Positions 37,630-51,454 of a stretch of DNA of 64,000 bases are shown piece by piece (the stretch's first letter is position 1; every line of letters starts with the position of its first letter). The DNA lies in contig NW_027478874.1 in the NCBI RefSeq assembly GCF_051014685.1, positions 124,001-188,000 on the forward strand, in the 5' to 3' direction. The notes under the pieces were generated by a model. That model ran no database searches. It was not told the origin of the DNA and was given only the letters and a program-made list of their open reading frames with translations. The position numbers were made by a program, and so were the translations under genes. The DNA is from Ptiloglossa arizonensis (Eukaryota; Arthropoda; Insecta; Hymenoptera; Colletidae).

Positions 37630-39707
37630 GAGTTTCTACTTTCAGATGCAACAGAAATCATGCGGATTGGTCAATCCGTTCGCGAGATATGGCCGTTTGG
37701 ATGTAAGAAACGCTTGAGAAACTCAAAATTTTCGCAGTTCTGATGCTCGAAACGAATGACCAGGACGGCCTAGGGGAAAACTACACATACCGTTGCAATC
37801 GGACGAGTTTCTACTTTCAGATGCAACAGAAATTTTGCGGATTGATCAATCCGTTCGCGAGATATGGAAGTTTGGATGTAAGAAACGCTTGAGAAACTCA
37901 AAATTTTCGCAGTTCTGATGCTCGAAACGAATGACTAGAACGGCCTAGGGGAAAACTACACCTACCGTTGTAATCGGGCGAGTTTCCACTTTCAGATGCA
38001 ACAGAAATTTTGCGGATTGATCAATCCGTTCGCGAGATATGGAAGTTTGGAGATAAGAAACGCTTTAGAAACTCAAAATTTTCGTAGTTCCGATGCTCGA
38101 AACGAATAACTAGAACGGCCCAGGGGAAAAGTGCGCATACCGTTGTAATCGGGCGAGTTTCTACTTTCAAATGCAACAGAAATTTTGCGGATTGGTCAAT
38201 CCGTTCGCGAGATATGGCTGTTTGGAGGTAAGAAACGCTTGAGAAACTCAAAATTTTCGCAGTTCTGATGCTCGAAACGAATAACTAGAACGGCCTAGGG
38301 GAAAACTACACCTACCGTTGTAATCGGGCGAGTTTCTACTTTCAGATGCAACAGAAATTTTGCGGATTGATCAATCCGTTCGCGAGATGTGGCAGTTTGG
38401 AGGTAAGAAACGCTTGAGAAACTCAAAATTTTCGCAGTTCTGATGCTCGAAACGAATAACTAGAACGGCCTAGGGGAAAAATACACCCACCGTTGTAATC
38501 GGGCGAGTTTCTACTTTCAGATGCAACAGAAATTTTGCGGATTGATCTATCCGTTCGCGAGATATGGCAGTTTGGAGATAAGAAACGCTTTAGAAACTCA
38601 AAATTTTCGCAGTTCCGATGCTCGAAACGAATAACTAGAACGGCCCAGGGGAAAAGTGCGCATACCGTTGTAATCGGGCGAGTTTCTACTTTCAAATGCA
38701 ACAGAAATTTAGCGGATTGGTCAATCCGTTCGCGAGATATGGCAGTTTGGAGGTAAGAAACGCTTGAGAAACTCAAAATTTTCGCAGTTCTGATGCTCGA
38801 AACGAATGACTAGAACGGCCCAGGGGAAAACTACACATACCGTTGCAATCGGGCGAGTTTCTACTTTCAGATGCAACAGAAATTTTGCGGATTGGTCAAT
38901 CCGTTCGCGAGATATGGCAGTTTGGAGGTAAGAAACGCTTGAGAAACTCAAAATTTTCGCAGTTCTGATGCTCGAAACGAATGACTAGAACGGCCTAGGG
39001 GAGAAGTACGCATAGCGTTGTAATCGGGCGAGTTTCTACTTTCAGATGCAACAGAAATCATGCGGATTGGTCAATCCGTTCGCGAGATATGGCCGTTTGG
39101 ATGTAAGAAACCCTTGAGAAACTCAAAATTTTCGCAGTGCAGATGCTCGAAACAAATAACTAGAACGGCCTAGGGGAAAACTACACCCACCGTTGTAATC
39201 GGGCGAGTTTCTACTTTCAGATGCAACAGAAATTTTGCGGATTGGTCAATCCGTTCGCGAGATATGGCAGTTTGGAGGTAAGAAACGCTTGAGGAACTCA
39301 AAATTTTCGCAGTTCTGATGCTCGAAACGAATAACTAGAACGGCCTAGGGGAAAACTACTCCCACCTTTGTAATCGGGCGAGTTTCTACTTTCAGATGCA
39401 ACAGAAATTTTGCGGATTGAGCAATCCGTTCGCGAGATATGGCAGTTTGGAGATAAGAAACGCTTTAGAAACTCAAAATTTTCGCAGTTCCGATGCTCGA
39501 AACGAATAACTAGAACGGCCCAGGGGAAAAGTGCGCATACCGTTGTAATCGGGCGAGTTTCTACTTTCAAATGCAACAGAAATTTTGCGGATTGGTCGAT
39601 CCGTTCGCGAGATGTGGCAGTTTGGACGTAAGAAACGCTTGAGAAACTCAAAATTTTCGCAGTTCTGATGCTCGAAACGAATAACCAGAACGGCCCAGGG
39701 GAAAAGT

Positions 39708-39745
39708 GCGCATACCGTTGTAATCGGGCGAGTTTCTACTTTCAG
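39708..39745. other. Older instance of the same chimeric monomer
   Basis: It is identical in structure to 54934-54971 and 15226 bp upstream. The two sites share flanking marks (AATAACCAGAACGG on the left), so the fusion happened before the segment was copied. Confidence 0.8.
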
Positions 39746-40762
39746 ATGCAACAGAAATCATGCGGATTGGTCAATCCGTTCGCGAGATATGGCCGTTTGG
39801 ATGTAAGAAACGCTTGAGAAACTCAAAATTTTCGCAGTTCTGATGCTCGAAACGAATGACCAGGACGGCCTAGGGGAAAACTACACATACCGTTGCAATC
39901 GGACGAGTTTCTACTTTCAGATGCAACAGAAATTATGCGGATTGGTCAATCCGTTCGCGAGATATAGCCGTTTGGATGTAAGAAACGCTTGAGAAACTCA
40001 AAATTTTCGCAGTTCTGATGCTCGAAACGAATATCTAGAACGGCCTAGGGGAAAAGTGCGCATACCGTTGTAATCGGGCGAGTTTCTACTTTCAGAAGCA
40101 ACAGAAATTTTGCGGATTGATCAATCCCTTCGCGAGATATGGCCGTTTGGATGTAAGAAACGCTTGATAAACTCAAAATTTTCGCAGTTCTGATGCTCGA
40201 AACGAATAACTAGAACGGCCTAGGTGAAAAGTGCGCATACTGTTGTAATCGGGCGAGTTTCTACTTTCAGATGCAACAGAAATTTTGAGGATTGATCAAT
40301 CCCTTCGCGAGATATGGCAGTTTGGATATAAGAAACGCTTTAGAAACTCAAAATTTTCGCAGTTCTTTTGCTCGAAACGAATGACTAGAACGGCCTAGGG
40401 GAGAAGTACGCATACCGTTGTAATCGGGCGGGTTTCTACTTTCAAATGCAACAGAAATTTAGCGGATTGGTCAATCCGTTCGCGAGATATGGCCGTTTGG
40501 ACGTAAGAAACGCTTGAGAAAGTCAAAATTTTCGCAGTGCTGATGCTCGAAACAAATAACTAGAACCGCCTAGGGGAAAACTACACCCACCGTTGTAATC
40601 GGGCGAGTTTCTACTTTCAGATGCAACAGAAATTTTGCGGATTGATCAATCCGCTCGCGTGATATGGCAGTTTGGAGGTAAGAAACGCTTGAGGAACTCA
40701 AAATTTTCGCAGTTCTGATGCTCGAAACGAATAACTAGAACGGCCTAGGGGAAAACTACACC

Positions 40763-42461
40763 TACCGTTGTAATCGGGCGAGTTTCTACTTTCAGATGCA
40801 ACAGAAATTTTGCGGATTGATCAATCCGTTCGCGAGATATGGCAGTTTGGAGATAAGAAACGCTTGAGAAACTCAAAATTTTCGCAGTTCTGATGCTCGA
40901 AACGAATAACTAGAACGGCCTAGGGGAAAAGTGCGCATACCGTTGTAATCGGGCGAGTTTCTACTTTCAGAAGCAACAGAAATTTTGCGGATTGATCAAT
41001 CCGTTCGCGAGATATGGCAGTTTGGAGATAAGAAACGCTTTAGAAACTCAAAATTTTCGCAGTTCCGATGCTCGAAACGAATAACTAGTACGGCCCAGGG
41101 GAAAAGTGCGCATACCGTTGTAATCGGGCGAGTTTCTACTTCCAGAAGCAACAGAAATTTTGCGGATTGGTCAATCCGTTCGCGAGATATGGCAGTTTGG
41201 AGGTAAGAAACGCTTGAGAAACTCAAAATTTTCGCAGTTCTGAAGCTCGAAACGAATGACTAGAACGGCCTAGGGGAAAACTACACTAACCGTTGCAATC
41301 GGGCGAGTTTCTACTTTCAGATGCAACAGAAATTATGCGGATTGGTCAATCCGTTCGCGAGATATAGCCGTTTGGATGTAAGAAACGCTTGAGAAACTCA
41401 AAATTTTCGCAGTTCTGATGCTCGAAACGAATATCTAGAACGGCCTAGGGGAAAAGTGCGCATACCGTTGTAATCGGGCGAGTTTCTACTTTCAGAAGCA
41501 ACAGAAATTTTGCGGATTGATCAATCCCTTCGCGAGATATGGCCGTTTGGATGTAAGAAACGCTTGAGAAACTCAAAATTTTCGCAGTTCTGATGCTCGA
41601 AACGAATAACTAGAACGGCCTAGGGGAAAAGTGCGCATACTGTTGTAATCGGGCGAGTTTCTACTTTCAGATGCAAAAGAAATTTTGAGGATTGATCAAT
41701 CCCTTCGCGAGATATGGCAGTTTGGAGATAAGAAACGCTTTAGAAACTCAAAATTTTCGCAGTTCTTTTGCTCGAAACGAATGACTAGAACGGCCTAGGG
41801 GAGAAGTACGCATACCGTTGTAATCGGGCGGGTTTCTACTTTCAGATGCATACAGAAATCATGCGGATTGGTCAATCCGTTCGCGAGATATGGCCGTTTG
41901 GATGTAAGAAACGCTTGAGAAACTCAAAATTTTCGCAGTTCTGATGCTCGAAACGAATGACTAGAACGGCCTAGGGGAAAACTAGACATACCGTTGCAAT
42001 CGGACGAGTTTCTACTTTCAGATGCAACAGAAATTATGCGGATTGGTCAATCCGTTCGCGAGATATAGCCGTTTGGATGTAAGAAACGCTTGAGAAACTC
42101 AAAATCTTCGCAGTTCTGATGCTCGAAACGAATAACAAGAACGGCCTAGGGGAAAACTACACCCACCGTTGTAATCGGGAGAGTTTCTACTTTCAGATGC
42201 AACAGAAATTTTGCGGATTGGTCAATCCGTTCGCGACATATGGCAGTTTGGATGTAAGAAACGCTTGAGGAACTCAAAATTTTCGCAGTTCTGATGCTCG
42301 AAACGAATAACTAGAACGGCCTAGGGGAAAACTACACCTACCGTTGTAATCGGGCGAGTTTCTACTTTCAGATGCAACAGAAATTTTGCGGATTGGTCAA
42401 TCCGTTCGCGAGATATGGCAGTTTGGAGGTAAGAAACGCTTGAGGAACTCAAAATTTTCGC
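40763..42461. repeat. 1.7-kb block duplicated at 52838-54536 (offset 12075)
   Basis: Over 1699 bp I see very few differences (A41874/C53949 and G42390/T54465). Shared rare features include the one-base insertion GATGCATACAG (41851 and 53926), CTAGACATAC (41982 and 54057) and AAAATCTTCGC. Confidence 0.92.
41845..41857. other. One-base insertion monomer (GATGCATACAG), copy 1
   Basis: An extra T turns GATGCAACAG into GATGCATACAG. This makes the unit 176 bp. The same insertion is found near 53926 and 58826 and nowhere else that I can see. Confidence 0.9.
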
Positions 42462-44564
42462 TGTTCTGATGCGCGAAACGAATAACTAGAACGGCCTAGG
42501 GGAAAAGTGCGCATACCGTTGTAATCGGGCGAGTTTCTACTTTCAGAAGCAACAGAAATTTTGCGGATTGGTCAATCCGTTCGCGAGATATGGCCGTTTG
42601 GATGTAAGAAACGCTTGAGAAACTCAAAATTTTCGCAGTGCTGATGCTCGAAACAAATAACTAGAACGGCCTAGGGGAAAACTACACCCACCGTTGTAAT
42701 CGGGCGAGTTTCTACTTTCAGATGCAACAGAAATTTTGCGGATTGGTCAATCCGTTCGCGAGATATGGCAGTTTGGAGGTAAGAAACGCTTGAGGAACTC
42801 AAAATTTTCGCAGTTCTGATGCTCGAAACGAATAACTAGAACGGCCTAGGGGAAAACTACACCTACCGTTGTAATCGGGCGAGTTTCTACTTTCAGATGC
42901 AACAGAAATTTTGCGGATTGATCAATCCGTTCGCGAGATATGGCAGTTTGGAGATAAGAAACGCTTTAGAAACTCAAAATTTTCGCAGTTCCGATGCTCG
43001 AAACGAATAACTAGAACGGCCCAGGGGAAAAGTGCGCATACCGTTGTAATCGGGCGAGTTTCTACTTTCAAATGCAACAGAAATTTGGCGGATTGGTCAA
43101 TCCGTTCGCGAGATATGGCAGCTTGGGTGTAAGAAACGCTTGAGAAACTCAAAATTTTCGCAGTTCTGATGCTCGAAACGAATAACTAGAACGGCCCAGG
43201 GGAAAAGTGCGCATACCGTTGTAATCGGGCGAGTTTCTACTTTCAAATGCAACAGAAATTTTGCGGATTGGTCAATCCGTTCGCGAGATATGGCTGTTTG
43301 GAGGTAAGAAACGCTTGAGAAACTCAAAATTTTCGCAGTTCTGATGCTCGAAACGAATAACTAGAACGGCCTAGGGGAAAAGTGCGCATACCGTTGTAAT
43401 CGGGCGAGTTTCTACTTTCAGAAGCAACAGAAATTTTGCGGATTGGTCAATCCGTTCGCGAGATATGGCCGTTTGGATGTAAGAAACGCTTGAGAAACTC
43501 AAAATTTTCGCAGTGCTGATGCTCGAAACAAATAACTAGAACGGCCTAGGGGAAAACTACACCCACCGTTGTAATCGGGCGAGTTTCTACTTTCAGATGC
43601 AACAGAAATTTTGCGGATTGGTCAATCCGTTCGCGAGATATGGCAGCTTGGAGGTAAGAAACGCTTGAGGAACTCAAAATTTTCGCAGTTCTGATGCTCG
43701 AAACGAATAACTAGAACGGCCTAGGGGAAAACTACACCTACCGTTGTAATCGGGCGAGTTTCTACTTTCAGATGCAACAGAAATTTTGCGGATTGATCAA
43801 TCCGTTCGCGAGATATGGCAGTTTGGAGATAAGAAACGCTTTAGAAACTCAAAATTTTCGCAGTTCCGATGCTCGAAACGAATAACTAGAACGGCCCAGG
43901 GGAAAAGTGCGCATACCGTTGTAATCGGGCGAGTTTCTACTTTCAAATGCAACAGAAATTTGGCGGATTGGTCAATCCGTTCGCGAGATATGGCAGTTTG
44001 GGGGTAAGAAACGCTTGAGAAACTCAAAATTTTCGCAGTTCTGATGTTCGAAACGAATGACTAGAACGGCCCAGGGGAAAACTACACATACCGTTGCAAT
44101 CGGGCGAGTTTCTACTTTCAGATGCAACAGAAATTATGCGGATTGGTCAATCCGTTCGCGAGATATAGCCGTTTGGATGTAAGAAACGCTTGAGAAACTC
44201 AAAATTTTCGCAGTTCTGATGCTCGAAACGAATGACTAGAACGGCCTAGGGGAGAAGTACGCATACCGTTGTAATCGGGCGAGTTTCTACTTTCAAATGC
44301 AACAGAAATTTTGCGGATTGGTCAATCCGTTCGCGAGATATGGCAGTTTGGAGGTAAGAAACGCTTGAGAAACTCAAAATTTTCGCAGTTCTGATGCTCG
44401 AAACGAATGACTAGAACGGCCTAGGGGAGAAGTACGCATACCGTTGTAATCGGGCGAGTTTCTACTTTCAGATGCAACAGAAATCATGCGGATTGGTCAA
44501 TCCGTTCGCGAGATATGGCCGTTTGGATGTAAGAAACGCTTGAGAAACTCAAAATTTTCGCAGT

Positions 44565-44580
44565 GCTGATGCTCGAAACG
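44565..44580. other. Chimeric monomer at the 1225-bp duplication breakpoint
   Basis: GTGCTGATGCTCGAAAC is otherwise followed by AAATAAC in the surrounding units, whereas GTTCTG units continue GAATAAC. Here GTGCTG is followed by GAATAAC. Sequence to the left aligns with the first copy at offset 14349 and sequence to the right at offset 15574, so the exchange lies in these 15 bases. Confidence 0.9.
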
Positions 44581-47500
44581 AATAACTAGAACGGCCTAGG
44601 GGAAAAGTGCGCATACCGTTGTAATCGGGCGAGTTTCTACTTTCAGAAGCAACAGAAATTTTGCGGATTGGTCAATCCGTTCGCGAGATATGGCCGTTTG
44701 GATGTAAGAAACGCTTGAGAAACTCAAAATTTTCGCAGTGCTGATGCTCGAAACAAATAACTAGAACGGCCTAGGGGAAAACTACACCCACCGTTGTAAT
44801 CGGGCGAGTTTCTACTTTCAGATGCAACAGAAATTTTGCGGATTGGTCAATCCGTTCGCGAGATATGGCAGCTTGGAGGTAAGAAACGCTTGAGGAACTC
44901 AAAATTTTCGCAGTTCTGATGCTCGAAACGAATAACTAGAACGGCCTAGGGGAAAACTACACCTACCGTTGTAATCGGGCGAGTTTCTACTTTCAGATGC
45001 AACAGAAATTTTGCGGATTGATCAATCCGTTCGCGAGATATGGCAGTTTGGAGATAAGAAACGCTTTAGAAACTCAAAATTTTCGCAGTTCCGATGCTCG
45101 AAACGAATAACTAGAACGGCCCAGGGGAAAAGTGCGCATACCGTTGTAATCGGGCGAGTTTCTACTTTCAAATGCAACAGAAATTTGGCGGATTGGTCAA
45201 TCCGTTCGCGAGATATGGCAGTTTGGGGGTAAGAAACGCTTGAGAAACTCAAAATTTTCGCAGTTCTGATGTTCGAAACGAATGACTAGAACGGCCCAGG
45301 GGAAAACTACACATACCGTTGCAATCGGGCGAGTTTCTACTTTCAGATGCAACAGAAATTATGCGGATTGGTCAATCCGTTCGCGAGATATAGCCGTTTG
45401 GATGTAAGAAACGCTTGAGAAACTCAAAATTTTCGCAGTTCTGATGCTCGAAACGAATGACTAGAACGGCCTAGGGGAGAAGTACGCATACCGTTGTAAT
45501 CGGGCGAGTTTCTACTTTCAAATGCAACAGAAATTTTGCGGATTGGTCAATCCGTTCGCGAGATATGGCAGTTTGGAGGTAAGAAACGCTTGAGAAACTC
45601 AAAATTTTCGCAGTTCTGATGCTCGAAACGAATGACTAGAACGGCCTAGGGGAGAAGTACGCATACCGTTGTAATCGGGCGAGTTTCTACTTTCAGATGC
45701 AACAGAAATCATGCGGATTGGTCAATCCGTTCGCGAGATATGGCCGTTTGGATGTAAGAAACGCTTGAGAAACTCAAAATTTTCGCAGTGCTGATGCTCG
45801 AAACAAATAACTAGAACGGCCTAGGGGAAAACTACTCATACCGTTGTAATGGGGCTAGTTTCTACTTTCAGAAGCAACAGAAATTTTGCGGATTGGTCAA
45901 TCCGTTCGCGAGATATGGCCGTTTGGATGTAAGAAACGCTTGAGAAACTCAAAATTTTCGCAGTGCTGATGCTCGAAACAAATAACTAGAACGGCCTAGG
46001 GGAAAACTACACCCACCGTTGTAATCGGGCGAGTTTCTACTTTCAGATGCAACAGAAATTTTGCGGATTGGTCAATCCGTTCGCGAGATATGGCAGTTTG
46101 GAGGTAAGAAACGCTTGAGGAACTCAAAATTTTCGCAGTTCTGATGCTCGAAACGAATAACTAGAACGGCCTAGGGGAAAACTACACCTACCGTTGTAAT
46201 CGGGCGAGTTTCTACTTTCAGATGCAACAGAAATTTTGCGGATTGATCAATCCGTTCGCGAGATATGGCAGTTTGGAGATAAGAAACGCTTTAGAAACTC
46301 AAAATTTTCGCAGTTCCGATGCTCGAAACGAATAACTAGAACGGCCCAGGGGAAAAGTGCGCATACCGTTGTAATCGGGCGAGTTTCTACTTTCAAATGC
46401 AACAGAAATTTGGCGGATTGGTCAATCCGTTCGCGAGATATGGCAGCTTGGGTGTAAGAAACGCTTGAGAAACTCAAAATTTTCGCAGTTCTGATGCTCG
46501 AAACGAATAACTAGAACGGCCCAGGGGAAAAGTGCGCATACCGTTGTAATCGGGCGAGTTTCTACTTTCAAATGCAACAGAAATTTTGCGGATTGGTCAA
46601 TCCGTTCGCGAGATATGGCTGTTTGGAGGTAAGAAACGCTTGAGAAACTCAAAATTTTCGCAGTTCTGATGCTCGAAACGAATAACTAGAACGGCCTAGG
46701 GGAAAAGTGCGCATACCGTTGTAATCGGGCGAGTTTCTACTTTCAGAAGCAACAGAAATTTTGCGGATTGGTCAATCCGTTCGCGAGATATGGCCGTTTG
46801 GATGTAAGAAACGCTTGAGAAACTCAAAATTTTCGCAGTGCTGATGCTCGAAACAAATAACTAGAACGGCCTAGGGGAAAACTACACCCACCGTTGTAAT
46901 CGGGCGAGTTTCTACTTTCAGATGCAACAGAAATTTTGCGGATTGGTCAATCCGTTCGCGAGATATGGCAGCTTGGAGGTAAGAAACGCTTGAGGAACTC
47001 AAAATTTTCGCAGTTCTGATGCTCGAAACGAATAACTAGAACGGCCTAGGGGAAAACTACACCTACCGTTGTAATCGGGCGAGTTTCTACTTTCAGATGC
47101 AACAGAAATTTTGCGGATTGATCAATCCGTTCGCGAGATATGGCAGTTTGGAGATAAGAAACGCTTTAGAAACTCAAAATTTTCGCAGTTCCGATGCTCG
47201 AAACGAATAACTAGAACGGCCCAGGGGAAAAGTGCGCATACCGTTGTAATCGGGCGAGTTTCTACCTTCAAATGCAACAGAAATTTGGCGGATTGGTCAA
47301 TCCGTTCGCGAGATATGGCAGTTTGGGGGTAAGAAACGCTTGAGAAACTCAAAATTTTCGCAGTTCTGATGCTCGAAACGAATAACTAGAACGGCCTAGG
47401 GGAAAACTACACATACCGTTGTAATCGGGCGAGTTTCTACTTTCAGATGCAACAGTAATTTTGCGGATTGGTCAATCCGTTCGCGAGATGTGGCAGTTTG

Positions 47501-50500
47501 GAGGTAAGAAACGCTTGAGAAACTCAAAATTTTCGCAGTTCTGATGCTCGAAACGAATAACTAGAACGGCCTAGGGGAAAACTACACCTACCGTTGTAAT
47601 CGGGCGAGTTTCTACTTTCAAATGCAACAGAAATTTTGCGGATTGGTCAATCCGTTCGCGAGATATGGCAGTTTGGAGGTAAGAAACGCTTGAGAAACTC
47701 AAAATTTTCGCAGTTCTGATGCTCGAAACGAATGACTAGAACGGCCTAGGGGAGAAGTACGCATACCGTTGTAATCGGGCGAGTTTCTACTTTCAGATGC
47801 AACAGAAATCATGCGGATTGGTCAATCCGTTCGCGAGATATGGCCGTTTGGATGTAAGAAACGCTTGAGAAACTCAAAATTTTCGCAGTGCTGATGCTCG
47901 AAACAAATAACTAGAACGGCCTAGGGGAAAACTACACACACCGTTGTCATCGGGCGAGTTTCTACTTTCAGATGCAACAGAAATTTTGGGGATTGGTCAA
48001 TCCGTTCGCGAGATATGGCAGTTTGGAGGTAAGAAACGCTTGAGGAACTCAAAATTTTCGCTGTTCTGATGCGCGAAACGAATAACTAGAACGGCCTAGG
48101 GGAAAACTACACCTACCGTTGTAATCGGGCGAGTTTCTACTTTCAGATGCAACAGAAATTTTGCGGATTGATCAATCCGTTCGCGAGATATGGCAGTTTG
48201 GATATAAGAAACGCTTTAGAAACTCAAAATTTTCGCAGTTCCGATGCTCGAAACGAATAACTAGAACGGCCCAGGGGAAAAGTGCGCATACCGTTGTAAT
48301 CGGGCGAGTTTCTACTTTCAAATGCAACAGAAATTTTGCGGATTGGTCGATCCGTTCGCGGGATGTGGCAGTTTGGAAGTAAGAAACGCTTGAGAAACTC
48401 AAAATTTTCGCAGTTCTGATGCTCGAAACGAATAACCAGAACGGCCCAGGGGAAAAGTGCGCATACCGTTGTAATCGGGCGAGTTTCTACTTTCAAATGC
48501 AACAGAAATTTTGCGGATTAGTCAATCCGTTCGCGAGATATGGCAGTTTGGAGGTAAGAAACGCTTGAGAAACTCAAAATTTTCGCAGTTCTGATGCTCG
48601 AAACGAATGACTAGAACGGCCTAGGGGAGAAGTACGCATAGCGTTGTAATCGGGCGAGTTTCTACTTTCAGATGCAACAGAAATCATGCGGATTGGTCAA
48701 TCCGTTCGCGAGATATGGCCGTTTGGATGTAAGAAACGCTTGAGAAACTCAAAATTTTCGCAGTCCTGATGCTCGAAACGAATAACTAGAACGGCCTAGG
48801 GGAAAAGTGCGCATACTGTTGTAAACGGGCGAGCTTCTACTTTCAGATGCAGCAGAAATTTTGCGGATTGATCAATCCCTTCGCGAGATATGGCAGTTTG
48901 GAGATAAGAAACGCTTTAGAAACTCAAAATTTTCGCAGTTTTATGCTCGAAACGAATAACTAGAACGGCCCAGGGGAAAAGTGCGCATACCGTTGTAATC
49001 GGGCGAGTTTCTACTTTCAAATGCAACAGAAATTTTGCGGATTGGTCAATCCGTTCGCGAGATATGGCAGTTTGGAGGTAAGAAACGCTTGAGAAACTCA
49101 AAATTTTCGCAGTTCCGATGCTCGAAACGAATAACTAGAACGGCCCAGGGGAAAAGTGCGCATACCGTTGTAATCGGGCGAGTTTCTACTTTCAAATGCA
49201 ACAGAAATTTTGCGGATTGGTCAATCCGTTCGCGAGATGTGGCAGTTTGGAGGTAAGAAACGCTTGAGAAACTCAAAATTTTCGCAGTTCTGATGCTCGA
49301 AACGAATAACTAGAACGGCCTAGGGGAAAACTACACCTACCGTTGTAATCGGACGAGTTTCTACTTTCAGAAGCAACAGAAATTTTGCGGATTGGTCAAT
49401 CCGTTCGCGAGATATGGCAGTTTGGAGGTAAGAAACACTTGAGAAACTCAAAATTTTCGCAGTGCTGATGCTCGAAACGAATGACTAGAACGGCCTAGGG
49501 GAGAAGTACGCATACCGTTGTAATCGGGCGAGTTTCTACTTTCAGATGCAACAGAAATCATGCGGATTGGTCAATCCGTTCGCGAGATATGGCCGTTTGG
49601 ATGTAAGAAACGCTTGAGAAACTCAAAATTTTCGCAGTGCTGATGCTCGAAACAAATAACTAGAACGGCCTAGGGGAAAACTACACACACCGTTGTCATC
49701 GGGCGAGTTTCTACTTTCAGATGCAACAGAAATTTTGCGGATTGGTCAATCCGTTCGCGAGATATGGCAGTTTGGAGGTAAGAAACGCTTGAGCAACTCA
49801 AAATTTTCGCTGTTCTGATGCGCGAAACGAATAACTAGAACGGCCTAGGGGAAAACTACACCTACCGTTGTAATCGGGCGAGTTTCTACTTTCAGATGCA
49901 ACAGAAATTTTGCGGATTGATCAATCCGTTCGCGAGATATGACAGTTTGGAGATAAGAAACGCTTTAGAAACTCAAAATTTTCGCAGTTCCGATGCTCGA
50001 AACGAATAACTAGAACGGCCCAGGGGAAAAGTGCGCATACCGTTGTAATCGGGCGAGTTTCTACTTTCAAATGCAACAGAAATTTTGCGGATTGGTCAAT
50101 CCGTTCGCGAGATATGGCAGTTTGGAGGTAAGAAACGCTTGAGAAACTCAAAATTTTCGCAGTTCTGATGCTCGAAACGAATAACTAGAACGGCCTAGGG
50201 GAAAACTACACATACCGTTGTAATCGGGCGAGTTTCTACTTTCAGATGCAACAGTAATTTTGCGGATTGGTCAATCCGTTCGCGAGATGTGGCAGTTTGG
50301 AGGTAAGAAACGCTTGAGAAACTCAAAATTTTCGCAGTTCTGATGCTCGAAACGAATAACTAGAACGGCCTAGGGGAAAACTACACCTACCGTTGTAATC
50401 GGGCGAGTTTCTACTTTCAGATGCAACAGAAATTTTGCGGATTGATCAATCCGTTCTCGAGATATGGCAGTTTGGAGATAAGAAACGCTTTAGAAACTCA

Positions 50501-50927
50501 AAATTTTCGCAGTTCCGATGCTCGAAACGAATAACTAGAACGGCCCAGGGGAAAAGTGCGCATACCGTTGTAATCGGGCGAGTTTCTACTTTCAGAAGCA
50601 ACAGAAATTTTGCGGATTGGTCAATCCGTTCGCGAGATATGGCCGTTTGGATGTAAGAAACGCTTGAGAAACTCAAAATTTTCGCAGTGCTGATGCTCGA
50701 AACAAATAACTAGAACGGCCTAGGGGAAAACTACACCCACCGTTGTAATCGGGCGAGTTTCTACTTTCAGATGCAACAGACATTTTGCGGATTGGTCAAT
50801 CCGTTCGCGAGATATGGTAGTTTGGAGGTAAGAAACGCTTGAGGAACTCAAAATTTTCGCAGTTCTGATGCTCGAAACGAATAACTAGAACGGCCTAGGG
50901 GAAAACTACACCTACCGTTGTAATCGG

Positions 50928-51166
50928 GCGAGTTTCTACTTTCAGATGCAACAGAAATTTTGCGGATTGATCAATCCGTTCTCGAGATATGGCAGTTTGG
51001 AGATAAGAAACGCTTTAGAAACTCAAAATTTTCGCAGTTCCGATGCTCGAAACGAATAACTAGAACGGCCCAGGGGAAAAGTGCGCATACCGTTGTAATC
51101 GGGCGAGTTTCTACTTTCAGATGCAACAGAAATTATGCGGATTGGTCAATCCGTTCGCGAGATATA
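50928..51166. other. Conversion-like tract between the two 8.5-kb copies
   Basis: The copies agree on both sides at offset 15574, but 35354-35592 and 50928-51166 hold different monomer types with no length change. Here the first monomer carries the rare CTCGAG form (50981), matching the unit 525 bp upstream, and the second carries AATTATGCGG with GATATAGCCG. In copy 1 the corresponding units are CGGACGAG...GAAGCAACAG and AAATCATGCGG. The direction of replacement is unknown. Confidence 0.8.
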
Positions 51167-51437
51167 GCCGTTTGGATGTAAGAAACGCTTGAGAAACTCA
51201 AAATTTTCGCAGTGCAGATGCTCGAAACAAATAACTAGAACGGCCTAGGGGAAAACTACACCCACCGTTGTAATCGGGCGAGTTTCTACTTTCAGATGCA
51301 ACAGAAATTTTGCGGATTGGTCATTCCGTTCGCGAGATATGGCAGTTTGGAGGTAAGAAACGCTTGAGGAACTCAAAATTTTCGCAGTTCTGATGCTCGA
51401 AACGAATAACTAGAACGGACTAGGGGAAAACTACTCC

Positions 51438-51454
51438 CATCGTTGTAATCGGGC
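51438..51454 (+). promoter_or_regulatory. CENP-B-box-like element, best-matching variant (8/9), second copy
   Basis: This element is identical to 35864-35880 and lies exactly 15574 bp downstream, the offset of the 8.5-kb segmental duplication. It is therefore a copy by descent and not an independent gain of the better match. Confidence 0.45.

Larger units (their letters stand above)
36465..42352. repeat. Heterogeneous satellite segment between domain III copies
   Basis: About 34 monomers have more private substitutions than the neighbouring domains, such as AACCGCC (40565), GATATCTAG-type AATATCTAG (40031), TTTTGAGGATTG (40284) and AGTTCTTTTGCTCG (40361). Parts recur in domain IV: about 36660-37590 at offset 19950, 39300-39840 at offset 15226, and 40763-42461 at offset 12075. 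No unique sequence is present. Confidence 0.85.
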
